Source: Turnera subulata (Eukaryota > Streptophyta > Magnoliopsida > Malpighiales > Passifloraceae). Taken from it: 64,000 nt of DNA. The position numbers and the translations under genes are program-made. Positions 11,654 to 22,438 of this stretch are shown here, piece after piece. Location: contig JAKUCV010006191.1 in assembly GCA_028386065.3 (NCBI GenBank), positions 37,319 through 101,318 on the forward strand, given 5' to 3'. Every line of letters begins with the position of its first letter. The first letter of the stretch is position 1. Under the pieces are notes generated by a model. The model was not told the DNA's origin. It searched no databases and saw only the letters and a list, made by a program, of their open reading frames with translations.

Positions 11654-12840
11654 AGCCGTGTGATAACCCTCGTAATTAAGGTATAATGTGTTTACTTGAT
11701 GAGGAAAGGTGCTGGATGTGAGTTGGTTTCGGTAGGTCTCGGTTGGCCGGACATTGGCCTCAGCTGGGTAGAACTGGTATGGGTGGATTAATTAACTAAT
11801 CACCGATTAGTGTGTGCTTGGGGTAATTAACTGAGGATTAGTTAAGGGCTAAGTATGGGGCGAGGTGGCTGAGTTTTGTTGGTTGAGAGCATAAGCAGGA
11901 GGTGGATAGCTGGTGGTGGCAAATAAACATGAGGTGGAGAGCTGCTTGGGCTAGGTGGCAGATTTTGGTGCAAGAGGCAGCAAGTGGCTGCTTAGTCACC
12001 TGCTTGCCTCAGCCTTTTCTACCCAAGCAAGCACCTCAAGCCTCATTTCTGCCCCAAATTCGTGATAGGCTCAGGGAGAAGAAACACTCAGCCATCCTCC
12101 AAGTTCTCCCCAACAGCTAGCACACAAAGGAAGGGGGTAAGTGATTTGAGTTGCAATTCTTAAGGGTTTTGATATTAATTGGCTTGCTTGGTGTGCCGTT
12201 GGCCTAGGCAGTGAACCAATTCGGTTTTGTGAGAAGTATGTAACCTTGTTGTTGGATGTTGGCCTGATGAAGGACAGTATGTGAGGTTGGGGGCGTCAGT
12301 TGGTGAAATTAAGGCACGACTAACCCGCAGGAGGCCAATTGGTGTGCCTGGTGCGCAGAATTGCCCCTGCTGGTGGTCAATTAGTCCTTCCAGTGCTTGT
12401 TAGGCTTAGACAGGGTAACCTAAGGGTTTGTAGATTTAATAAACGCCCAAGTAGTTGTGCTATGCACTTGGTTTGGGTTGATGACTAGAGTTGGCGTACC
12501 AATACCTGTATTGGTGCCAACCAATTGATCTAACTTGGCTAGCTGGTATGTAGGCTAACTTGTGTGAGTTCCTACTGATGACTTGTGTTGCTGTATTTTA
12601 TTGATGGATATTTGTGTGTGGCAGGTGCTAGAAACCCAAGAGCACCAAAGGAAGGAGAAGGGCCTAGTGAGGCCTAAATTTGTGTAAGTTTGATTGCATA
12701 CTTGTGTGATGGCAGTGATGCCTATTGGCTTGGTGGATGATTCAATTACCTAATGAGATGGTACCTAAGGTGCAACTGAGATGTTGAGATGTTTATGATA
12801 TGCCTTGGCTTGAGATGAGTCCGATATTCGGGCTATGCAT

Positions 12841-14390
12841 TGTTAGTGTAATATGCCCAAAAGCCAATCATGGATGATTATTTGTAGTCATGTATACGCA
12901 TTAAGGTTATTCCAATAAGTATCGTTTATGAGATAAACGCTTGCACATACTTATAACCCTAGAATATTTCATATTCTTAAATTGTCCCTAGTCGATTATT
13001 ATTATGGATGGGTTGTAATAATAAACTAAGACTAGCGTATGTTGAGAATTGCATATGTGATATGAATTCTACATACGGGTACAAGTTAGAGAACTTGTGG
13101 ACTGGACCGACCCACATAAGATCGCTACATGGAACGTTATATGTTTTGTCGATAGCGGTTCTTATAATGTATTGTCCTTAGACCTGTGATCATCAAGGTT
13201 CCCAACATGTGAGTCATATGCTTTGATATTATTCCTGGTCATCCGTAACTGGATAGACGTAAGGGTAATCATTGGGTGTATGATGAGTGTGTAATGGGTT
13301 TTGTATGATCCAGAGGGGATTCGTCCAACCCATATAACGGGTATATTATCGGAGTGTTTCTTGATAGAGTTGAACCGCAAATGCATGGCCATGCTCGGAT
13401 AATGATATATGATATCATTGGTATCCGTTTCACCGGTTAACTCGAGGATCAAGAAACCGAGATTAAACATATGCGAGATTGACATATTCCATGTCTCGTA
13501 TTTAATCTTGATAATGGGACGAAGGGACGATGACATGTTCCGAGGCACGTGGAATCAATATTGATCTTGTCGTTCGGGTGGCAATGATGTGTTGTTAGAC
13601 GCCGCTCTTTGCTTATAATTGTAAAATGAGATTTTACGATTATTGCCGAACGTACAAGTGCCTACAGGGTCACACACATACAGCCGTTGGTTCGAGCAGG
13701 TGGTTGAATCGTAGTTGGACCATGGTTGAACCAAAGTGTGGTTGGACCGTGGTTGGACCAGGGTCATTTTTGGGCTTGTTTGGTTCACTAAATGTCAGAT
13801 TTTTGAATCAAAACATGCTGAGTTGTGTTGATAATGCTTAATGGGAAACATAATTATGTGGAGACATAATCATGTTGCTTAGTGGACCACCATGTTGGCC
13901 ATTAACTCCACTAATGCATTATGCTTTTGAGGGTTGAGTGATCAGATCACTATTGCTCATCTTCTTCCTCACACACACTTGTTCTTGAGAGAATTTTCAG
14001 AGCTTGAGAAGTGTTCTTGAGAGGTCTGAAAAATTGAGAGCAAAACACACATATCTTCTTTGTGAAAGAAGAGTCAAAACACCACACACAACTCCCGTTT
14101 CCTGTTGCTAGCACACCAGTTTGGGAGAGCTCGGGTTGAAGATCGTGAGATGTTCTTCTACCGGCTACAGCGGTTCGTGTGGATACCGTAGAGGGGCCAG
14201 GCTTTTGTCTGGCTCTAGCTGATTCGGTTCTACAGTTGGGTGAAAGACCTCAACCGTTACAGGTATGAAAAATTGTTATTCGGTTTAGCTCCCTTCACAT
14301 GGATCCTCCATGTGTATCCGGTATTTCCGCTGCGCATACATGTTGTATTTTGTGCTTTTGATTGTCAATTGCATGAACCGGATACCAACA
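12841..14390 (+). mobile_element. Ty1/copia solo LTR, TSD TGCAT
   Basis: 1,550 bp from TGTTAGTGTAATATGCCC to ATACCAACA, flanked by TGCAT at 12836-12840 and 14391-14395. The gypsy LTR resumes exactly after it. Most of it matches the LTRs of the copia element at 45778-53827 (1,552 bp, opposite strand), including the GGTTGGACC repeats and the block around GTGGATACCGTAGAGGGG, but the last ~130 bp differ. Loss of the internal region by LTR-LTR recombination is the usual origin of solo LTRs. Confidence 0.9.
13697..13765 (+). repeat. short tandem repeat in copia LTR, unit about GTGGTTGGACCR
   Basis: Successive copies of GGTTGGACC or GGTTGAACC separated by RTGR or ATGR. The same array occurs in both LTRs of the copia element (46399-46467 and about 52896-52965, reverse orientation). 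Tandem motifs in an LTR upstream part are often enhancer-like; that role is inference. Confidence 0.6.
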
Positions 14391-14821
14391 TGCATTTCAT
14401 GCATTCCATTTGCATCATGACATATATATGAGATGGTATTGTGATGGACCTTGCGGTGCTCCTAGGCTGCTTGGTCGACTGAGATGGTGGTGGTATTGTG
14501 CTTGGTGCCGTGTATGGTTCTGGTAGCCAATCGGTTAAGCCTCGTACGTGGGGCTGTAGGCTAAGGAGTAACACCTGTTGGCAAGGCTACCGGACCTGCA
14601 GGTAGGCTAGGTATAACCCCACGACAACTTACCCATGGGCTGATCACGGTGACTTGAGATGTTGGTTGTTGGATATGTTCTGCCGCTGTATGTGTCTTTG
14701 CTGATGCTTTGTATGTCACCTACTTATTGAGTCATTGACTCACCCCCCTCTTTCCACTCCCTTTGTTTCAGGTCAAGGAGATAATCAGCTTGGTGAGGGA
14801 AGGCCCGAGAGGCACGTGTTG

Positions 14822-17513
14822 TGAAATGCCCCGACTCGTATTTACCGTACACAGTAAACACGTGCCGGAACTGTGACGACCCAACCAAACCAAGCCCAGC
14901 ATATAGTGGATACAACAGATATCCGGGCTCAACACCCAAAATAAAAAACAACAACAATAACTCAACCGGCCTAATGGCCCAATAATAGTAAAAATAATGC
15001 ACAGCGGAAGACTTAACAACTCACAAAGACACTGTATGCGACACTGATGCAAACTATGGATCCGAGCCCTGTCCAAGGGATAACGCCGCAGCCTGTCTGG
15101 AATGCACCAAACCTGTACCACAAATAACTCATCCTACGGGATGAAAGCGCGCAGGTGAGGGGTGAGTCCGAAGTGCTCACCGACAAAGGATAGACAATCA
15201 ATATGCACACTAAAATTACTCAAGTCGAAAACAAGGAAAAACCTGCCAAAATAAAACAAATCAAAAGACCCAAATAAAATCCAGTTTCCAATTTTATCTT
15301 TTCCGGGCCCCGTCACGGATGAGCTAGAGGTCAGGCCTGATTATCAACATATTCCGGGTGCCAGACCAAATCCAGAGAACCCAGAGATCGACATCCCAAA
15401 AATACGAACCCAGGGATAGACATCCCAAAAATAATCACGGGATAGACATCCTAAGCATAGACATGCTTATCATAAGTAACCCAGGTCACGGCCACCACGA
15501 AATAGTCTTAAACCATCGAGTCGTACCACTACTTACCACGTGACAATTATGTTATCATCATCAAAACCAAGTCACAGGGATCGATATCCCTAACCAAAAT
15601 ACCGGGATAGACATCCCATCCAAAATACCAAGGATCGACATCCTTGTCACAATTTAATATTTATTAACCCATTATTCTTAAACCGAAAAGACGCAAGGAT
15701 AAACATCCAAAACCAACATGGGATAAACATCCCGACAACAATCTAGACCATGGGATAAACATCCCGAAACATACCACAGCAAACACAATACTCAACAATG
15801 CAATAATCATCAAAACATAATAACCGAGTAATACAGGCACATATTGAAGGAAATCCATCCTCACCTTGGCCGATTACTCAACTCCGGAAACAATGACCGG
15901 TCCAACGCCGGCTCCTCGGGAAACTGCCCGATATCCAAACCTATACAACAAAATAATACATACACATAAATGCACATAATCGGTATGCTATGATGCCCAA
16001 ACTGCGAAATAAACCCATCCCGGTTCTTATCCTTTATTATCATCTTTTACCGAAAATATAATACCGTACGTATATCCGAATACAATTTCGGTACCATACT
16101 TTAATTAAAACTTTTCTCAAAGTATTTTCATAAAATAATTATAATTTTTTTCCAAAATCATAATTACCATTTTTTTCCTGGAAATTATAACATATGTATA
16201 TATTTTCCATAATATTTCCATAATATACACCATAATATATTTTTTCCAAATAGCATTTACATTAATTATTCAAAATTTACCCATTATTTCCTTCCCAGAA
16301 ATTATTATTTACTAAGTATATATATTCCCAAATTATTTATTTTCCCAAGATTATTTCCTTTTCAAAATTATATTTTCAGAATTATATAGTCCATAAATAT
16401 ATATATCTAGATTTTAATCTTTTTTTTTTAAAAACGGACTGGGCCAAAAGACTAGGCCCAACCTCAATACTCCTAGGGCCCAACTGGTTCAGCCCACGAA
16501 TGAGCAGGCCCTTAGGCTCAGCCCAGCACAAAGCCTGGGCCAAGCACCACGGCCCACCCATCAACCCAGCTCCCAACATGCGGGTCGACCCGACCCGTGA
16601 ACCATCTTAACCGGGTCGTCTTCCTCACCTTGGTGGTGGCGGGTTGCAGGCGGCATGGCGTGGCAGGGCGCGAGCAGGTGGTGGTTCGCGGGAGGCAGAA
16701 GCGGCGGAAGGAGAACACGCCTGCTGGAGGCGAACGGCGAACGGCTGTTGGTGTGACTCGGCAGCGGCGAGGACCGGGTCTCCACTCGGACGGCGTCAGT
16801 TGCAGCAGAGCTTGGGGCAACGATGGTGGTGACCGGCAAGGAGAAGAGGATTGCGCGCGCGAGGGAGGAGACAAAGGCGGCTGGGTCGCGGCGACAAGGT
16901 GGTCGTTGGTGGTGGTGGCCGGCTGCGGTGGTGGCTGATGCTCCTCCTCCTCCTCCTTTTCTTTTTTTTTTCTTTTCCGTTTCCCGATTTCCATTTCTTT
17001 TTTTTTCCCTTCTTTCATTTCTTTTTTTTCCTCTCTTTTTTTTTTCCTTCTCCTCCTCTTTCTTTTCTCTCTTTTTTTTTTCTTCCCTCTTTTTTCCTCT
17101 TTTCCTCTCTTTTCTTCTCTTCTTTCTTTTCTCTTTTCTTTCCTCTTCTCTTCCTTCCCCCTTCTTCTTCACCGGCTTTAAACTTTTTTTTTTAACAACT
17201 ATTTGGCATGTGAGCTTCAATAATGTAAATCGTCTGCATTACGAAGCGAGTTCGATCCGGACCAGAAAATAACTGATACCCCCTTAGTTATTTTCCGGTG
17301 CGATTTTTCTGAGAATTCCGGGACCCGAGAAAATACCAATTTAGGCCCGAAAAATCCACAAAAAAATCACGAGCGCGGGAAAACTCTCGGTTTCGAAAAA
17401 CGATGCTCGATTTACCTTGAATTAATTACCCAAGATTAATTCAACAGTATATCACGGTAAAAAGACTTTTACAGTCTCGGTAAAAATTCAAAATTTTTAC
17501 CCGGGCTGTTACA
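14822..17513 (-). repeat. 3' LTR of the non-autonomous element
   Basis: 2,692 bp, ending at the TSD on the left. On the + strand it contains, in order: a CATCC-TACG-GGATG hairpin (15130-15143), a GGTGAG/CTCACC hairpin (15161-15181), the hairpin array at 15384-15765, an AT-rich part, a GC-rich part (about 16540-16960) and a CT-rich tract (about 16950-17165). The long Lys/Glu/Arg-rich frames over the tract are composition artefacts. Confidence 0.88.
15384..15765. repeat. array of ten small hairpins, GGGAT-NNAC-ATCCC type
   Basis: Ten units at 15384, 15413, 15439, 15453, 15576, 15604, 15629, 15697, 15720 and 15752. Each is an inverted repeat around a 4-nt loop (AGAC, CGAC, AAAC; one CGAT). Stems differ with compensating changes: GGGAT/ATCCC, AAGCAT/ATGCTT (15453-15468), AGGGAT/ATCCCT (15576-15591) and CAAGGAT/ATCCTTG (15629-15646). 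Two units carry a single mismatch and one has a shortened stem. The array recurs in the other LTRs of this family. Confidence 0.85.
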
Positions 17514-17654
17514 GTCTACCCACCTTAAAAAGAATTTCATCCCCGAAATTTCGTCTTATCCGTGGGTCCTACCACGGTAAGCTTCTGGCACACTCTGCCA
17601 GGTGTCCAACTCAACGCGGATACCGCTTATACCCTTAAGCGACATCTCATCCTC

Positions 17655-17660
17655 TATAAG
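17655..17660 (+). promoter_or_regulatory. TATA box of antisense ORF1
   Basis: TATAAG, 42 bp upstream of the ORF1 ATG (17697). The homologous copy has TATAAAAA 41 bp upstream of the matching ATG (59560-59567), so the spacing is conserved. Confidence 0.5.
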
Positions 17661-17696
17661 AACCAAACCTCATGACTGGCAAACTCACACACAGTC

Positions 17697-18074
17697 ATGG
17701 ACTCTCCAATCCGATCTCGTACTACCTCTGACTCCGAGAACAACAGCTACATCGGCGGCACTGCCTTCCCGACAAGCTCCGATGAAGAACCTCCAAAGAA
17801 GCGGTTCAAAACCAACATCATTGGCCTGAAGGAACACATGGTGGTCTCCAGCAGACGGAGTAAGAAGCGTGCTGTCAAAGGAGCTGAGGATCGGAAGGGC
17901 AAGGCGATAGCTGAAAGCAGCACTCCGCAGCAGACGCTGACGCAGCTGAACGTCTCACTGAAGAAGATCAGCTCGGCGGTGTTGCAGATCAAACTGGCGT
18001 GCGCGGAGCTCTTCCCTCACATGAAAAATGTCCAAAAACTTGTAAAAGATCTAGAGAAGCAAGTAACTCAATAG
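17697..18074 (+). CDS. antisense ORF1: basic, coiled-coil-type protein, unknown function
   Basis: An intact 125-codon frame antisense to the LTR element. Features: Ser/Thr-rich N-terminus (MDSP), a nuclear-localisation-like PPKKRFK at ~residues 36-42, a second basic cluster (RRSKKRAVKGAEDRKGK), then a C-terminal heptad-like segment (LKKISSAVLQIK ... VQKLVKDLEKQV). The ATG chosen is the one shared by all complete copies and 42 bp from a TATA box. AATAAAATAA follows at 18111. Homologues lie at 59601-59981 and 62516-62815, with many differences synonymous. I do not recognise a family. A nuclear oligomerising protein is only an inference from composition. Confidence 0.7.
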   Translation: MDSPIRSRTTSDSENNSYIGGTAFPTSSDEEPPKKRFKTNIIGLKEHMVVSSRRSKKRAVKGAEDRKGKAIAESSTPQQTLTQLNVSLKKISSAVLQIKLACAELFPHMKNVQKLVKDLEKQVTQ

Positions 18075-18110
18075 AGTACTTCTTCTCCGCTGTAAAACTG
18101 TTATGCTTTA

Positions 18111-18120
18111 AATAAAATAA
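18111..18120 (+). terminator. polyadenylation-type signal after antisense ORF1
   Basis: AATAAAATAA, 37 bp after the stop codon. The homologous copies have AATAAAATAAATTT at the matching position (about 60022 and 62858). Confidence 0.45.
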
Positions 18121-18611
18121 GTTTCCTTTTTAAATCAAAATCTCTTGTGTTACGAAATCTCTCGTTAAACAGAAAAATAAAACATCTCAAAGCAAAATAA
18201 AAATCAACTATAAGAATATAAAATCAAATATAAAAAAATTAAAAACAAAACTCGTTTAACAAAATCAAAACATAAAAAAGTTAAAACAAAAACACGTTTT
18301 CATGATCGGCGCCCAAATCGGTCCTAAGCATCCTCGATCCCGAGAGACGTGACATACGGAGCTAACGGTGACGATCACGAGAGCGTCCTGTGTCCCTCGA
18401 AAGAAACGTTACCCACTTGTTCACAATTTCCGCATGAGCCAAAAACGTCTGTCAAGTCTTGTATCCCTCCACAATGTCCGAACAGCTGTAAACTTGTCGC
18501 ACATGCACTCTACTCGAGGTATGGTTCCATCAGTCCAGCCTCAGCGGTCACGAATGCATGTGATAAAAGATGCAGGAAATAATGAAAAATCATAAAAAAA
18601 AGGACAAGGTA

Positions 18612-18661
18612 GCCAGAGCGAAAGAAAATCGTGAGATGGAAAAAGGCTGAAAAACTCTGGC
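18612..18661 (+). other. conserved inverted repeat GCCAGAG/CTCTGGC upstream of antisense ORF2
   Basis: Seven-base arms with about 36 nt between them, present in all three copies (also 60605-60653 and 63462-63510), about 110-150 bp upstream of the ORF2 TATA box. Confidence 0.5.
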
Positions 18662-18771
18662 ATTGTAGCCCGAAAAACGTATAAAGTAACAAAGCAATAA
18701 ATGAAAGCAACGACAAATTTCAAAAAGCAAATCTTGAAAATCGAAAATAGTAATCATGCTCCCCATAAGAG

Positions 18772-18779
18772 TATAAAAG
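18772..18779 (+). promoter_or_regulatory. TATA box of antisense ORF2
   Basis: TATAAAAG, 125 bp before the ORF2 ATG. The same octamer with similar flanks precedes ORF2 in the copies at 60755-60762 and 63612-63619. Confidence 0.55.
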
Positions 18780-18896
18780 ACGGAGCAGTGAGGTGTAAAT
18801 CATCAAAAACATTTAAAGCAAACAAAACACTCAGGCAACCAAAACCACAACGTTCAGAAACAAAATACCCACGCGTCCAAAACACGATGCCTGCTC

Positions 18897-19565
18897 CATC
18901 ATCCGTTCGTCGAAGGTGCCAATCTAGGTAGAAGAAACCGGCTGGCCTACAGCATGGTCAACGAGCGTCCCGAAGAACTACCGAACGAGCTCGGCAGAAT
19001 GCCGCGTCTGGTCTTTGTCGACGAACTCTACTCATCGAAATTCTTCGTCACTCCCATGGAATAGACATTCTTCCTAGAGGACCAAGGAACCCTGAGGACC
19101 TCCTACTACGGCTCGGCAAACTCCATCATGTTCTTCATCTCCGAAAGACTTCAGAAGTTCAACCTAGAGTCCACTTGCCACTTCCTGGAGCAAGGTACCT
19201 ACTACCAGCTCTCGATGACGGCCCAGAGCATGCCCAGAGTCACTCGTCTGCTCGTAACTTGGCCAAAGGCCCGACTACTGGTGTGGAACTACAAAGGAGT
19301 CACTAGGCGTTCCCAGGAGTTCTCGCGTACTCTGAGGGACCTGAAGAACCAGTAAAAACCAAACATGGTTCTTCTCACCGGAGACCCAGTGGCAGCCTCA
19401 AGACGATCACGGTCTCATCCCACTCCGGTTCCCTCAAGCAAACCGGTTCGAGCTTCCAGGCCAGAACAACGCAGGCGGCATGTGGTTCTCGTGGAGCGAC
19501 AACATCCAAGTCAACATCAACAATGACCCCACTAGCTTCCGGGTCACGTCGTTCCAAGGCGATGA
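18897..19565 (+). pseudogene. antisense ORF2, broken copy
   Basis: Homologous along its length to the intact 227-codon frame at 60869-61552. This copy lacks 5 bp near codon 7 (frameshift) and has TAG after codons matching VTPME and TAA after LRDLKNQ, so it cannot make the protein. Between the breaks most differences from the intact copy are at third codon positions, a trace of past selection on the protein. The C-terminal part keeps the endonuclease-like blocks (LLVWNYKG, GGMWFSWSD). Confidence 0.75.
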
Positions 19566-19824
19566 ATGTATTTCTTTTATTTTTATAAAATATCACTGTA
19601 ATATTTATCTTTGTAATCAACATATTAGTATTATTAATAATATTTATATTTCCGCTTATTTATGGCATTATTACCTCTTATGTGTATGTTCTGCGACAGC
19701 TGGCGTCCCTTGACTGGATCCATAATGCACTAACTAAAATGATATAAAATAATAAACAAATGGAGCGAACTATACAAACAGGAACAACAAACACACAAAG
19801 ACTGCCCAACAAGACCTAACGCCT

Positions 19825-19836
19825 GCTCCGCTACCA
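19825..19836 (-). other. primer-binding site of the non-autonomous element
   Basis: On the minus strand TGGTAGCGGAGC starts 3 nt after the 5' LTR. The same 12-mer serves the gypsy element (22744-22755), the copia element (52263-52274) and the second family (61853-61864). It differs from the usual plant initiator-Met PBS, TGGTATCAGAGC, at two positions. Confidence 0.75.
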
Positions 19837-19839
19837 AAA

Positions 19840-22438
19840 TGAAACGCCCCGACCCGTATTTACCGTACACAGTAAACACGTACCGGAACTGTGACGACCC
19901 AACCAAACCAAGCCCAGCATACAGTGTATACAACAGATATTCGGGCTCAACAGCCCAAAATAAAAAACAACAACAATAACTCAACCGGCCCAATGGCCCA
20001 ATAATAGTAAAAATAATGCACAGGGGAAGACTTAACAACTCACACAGACACTGTATGCGCACTGATGCAAACTATGGATCCGAGCCCTGTCCAAGGGATA
20101 AGGTCGCAGCCTGTCTGGAATGCACCAAACCTGTACCACAAATAACTCATCCTACGGGATGAAAGCGCGCAGGTGAGGGGTGAGTCCGAAGTGCTCACCG
20201 ACGAAGGATAGACAATCAATATGCACACTAAAATTACTCAAGTCGAAAACAAGAAAAAACCTGCCAAAATAATTCAGTTTCCAATTTTATCTTTTTCGGG
20301 CCCCGTTACGGATAAGCTAGAAGTCAGGCCTGGTTATCAACATATTCCGGGTGCCAGACCAAATCCAGAGAACCCAGGGATCGACATCCCAAAAATACGA
20401 ACCCAGGGATAGACATCCCAAAAATAATCACGATAGACATCCCAAGCATAGACATGCTTATCATAAGTAACCCAGGTCACGACCACCACGAAATAGTCTT
20501 AAACCATCGAGTCGTACCACTACTTACCACGTGACAATTATGTTATCGTCATAAAAACCAAGTCACAGGGATCGACATCCCTAACCAAAATACCGGGATA
20601 GACATCCCATCCAAGGATCGACATCCTTGTCACAATTTATTATTTATTAACCCATTATTCTTAAACCGAAAAGACGCAAGGATAAACATCCAAAACCAAC
20701 ATGGGATAAACATCCCGACAACAATCTAGACCATGGGATAAACATCCCGAAACATACCACAACAAACACAATACTCAACAATGCAATAATCATAAAAACA
20801 TAATAACCGAGTAATACAGGCACATATTGAAGGAAATCCATCCTCACCTTGGCCGATTACTCAACTCCGGAAACAATGACTGGTCCAAACCTATGACAAC
20901 AACACAATACATACACATAAATGCACATAATCGGTATGCTGTGATGCCCAAACTGCGAAATAAACCCATCCCGGTTCTTATCCTTTACTATCATCTTTTA
21001 CCGAAAATATAATATCGTACGTATATCCGAATATAATTTTGGTACCATACTTTAATTAAAACTCTTCTCAAAGTATTTTCATAAAATAATTATAATTTTT
21101 TTCCAAAATCATAATTACCATTTTTTTCCTGGAAATTATAACATATGTATATATTTTCCATAATATTTCCATAATATACACCATAATATATTTTTTCCAA
21201 ATAGCATTTACATTAATTATTCAAAATTTACCCATTATTTCCTTCCCAGAAATTATTATTTACTAAGTATATATATTCCCAAATTATTTATTTTCCCAAG
21301 ATTATTTACTTTTCAAAATTATATTTTCAGAATTATATAGTCCATAAATATATATATCCAGATTTTTATCTTTTTTTTTTAAAAAACGGACTGGGCCAAA
21401 AGACTAGGCCCAACCCCAATACTCCCAGGGCCCAACTGGTTCAGCCCACGAGCTCATGAGCAGGCCCTTAGGCTCAGCCCAGCACAAAGCCTGGGCCAAG
21501 CACCACGGCCCACCCATCAACCCAGCTCCCAACATGCGGGTCGACCCGACCCGTGAACCATCTTAACCGGGTCGTCTTCCTCACCTTGGTGGTGGCGGGT
21601 TGCAGGCGGCGTGGCGTGGCGGGGCGCGAGCAGGTGGTGGTTCGCGGGAGGCAGAAGCGGCGGAAGGAGAACACGCCTGCTGGAGGCGAACGGCTGTTGG
21701 TGTGACTCGGCAGCGGCGAGGACTCGGACGACGTCAGTTGCAGCAGAGCTGGGGGCAACGATGGTGGTGACCGGCAAGGAGAAGAGGATAGCGCGCGCGA
21801 GGGAGGAGACGAAGGCGGCTGGGTCGCGGCGACAAGGTGGTCGTTGGTGGTGGTGGCCGGCTGCGGTGGCGGCTGATGCTCCTCCTCCTCCTCCTTTTCT
21901 TTTTTTTTTTCTTTTCCGTTTCCCGATTTCCATTTCTTTTTTTTTTCCCTTCTTTCATTTCTTTTTTTTCCTCTCCTTTTTTTTCCTTCTCCTCCTCTTT
22001 CTTTTCTCTCTTTTTTTTCCTCTTTTCCTCTCTCTTTTTCTCTTCTTTCTTTTCTCTTTTCTTTCCTCTTCTCTTCCTCCCCCCTTCTTCTTCACCGGCT
22101 TTAAACTGTTTTTTTTTTAACAACTATTTGGCATGTGAGCTTCAATAATGTAAATCGTCTGCATTACGGAGCGAGTTCGATCCGGACCAGAAAATAACTG
22201 ATACCCGCTTAGTTATTTTCCGGTGCGATTTTTCTGAGAATTCCGGGACCCGAGAAAATACCAACTTAGGCCCGAAAAATCCACAGAAAAATCACGAGCG
22301 CGGGAAAACTCTCGGTTTCGAAAAATGACGCTCGATTTACCTTGAATTAATTACCCAAGATTAATTCAACAGTATATCATGGTAAAAAGACTTTTACAGT
22401 CCCGGTAAAAATCTAAAATTTTTACCCGGGCTGTTACA
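19840..22438 (-). repeat. 5' LTR of the non-autonomous element
   Basis: 2,599 bp, closely matching the left LTR apart from small indels. Carries the hairpin array at 20377-20748, the GC-rich part and the CT-rich tract (about 21893-22090). Confidence 0.88.
20377..20748. repeat. hairpin array, second LTR copy
   Basis: Same series of GGGAT-NNAC-ATCCC units as the left LTR. The first unit is a perfect GGGAT-CGAC-ATCCC here where the left copy has GAGAT. One left-copy spacer segment is deleted. Confidence 0.85.

Larger units (their letters stand above)
14822..22438 (-). mobile_element. non-autonomous LTR retrotransposon with two antisense genes, TSD TGTTG
   Basis: TSD TGTTG at 14817-14821 and 22439-22443. 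LTRs: 14822-17513 (3') and 19840-22438 (5'), reading TGTAACAGCCCGGG...TTTCA on the minus strand. The primer-binding site lies against the right LTR (19825-19836) and a purine tract against the left (17514-17526), fixing minus orientation. The 2,326-bp interior holds no gag, protease, RT or integrase. Instead two open or once-open frames lie on the + strand, antisense to the element (17697-18074 and 18897-19565). It presumably moved with enzymes of another element. It interrupts the 5' LTR of the gypsy element. Confidence 0.88.

Noticed and set aside
11902..12120. 72-codon open frame rich in Trp, present twice (also 30832-31050)
   Set aside because: Both copies lie at the same place in the two LTRs of one element, so conservation is only LTR identity. 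No known protein motif.
16561..17220. Long Lys/Glu/Arg-rich frame on the minus strand, and mirror frames on the plus strand
   Set aside because: It is the translation of a CT/GA-rich LTR tract; copies at 21734-22123 and 29697-29990 vary freely in length and frame.
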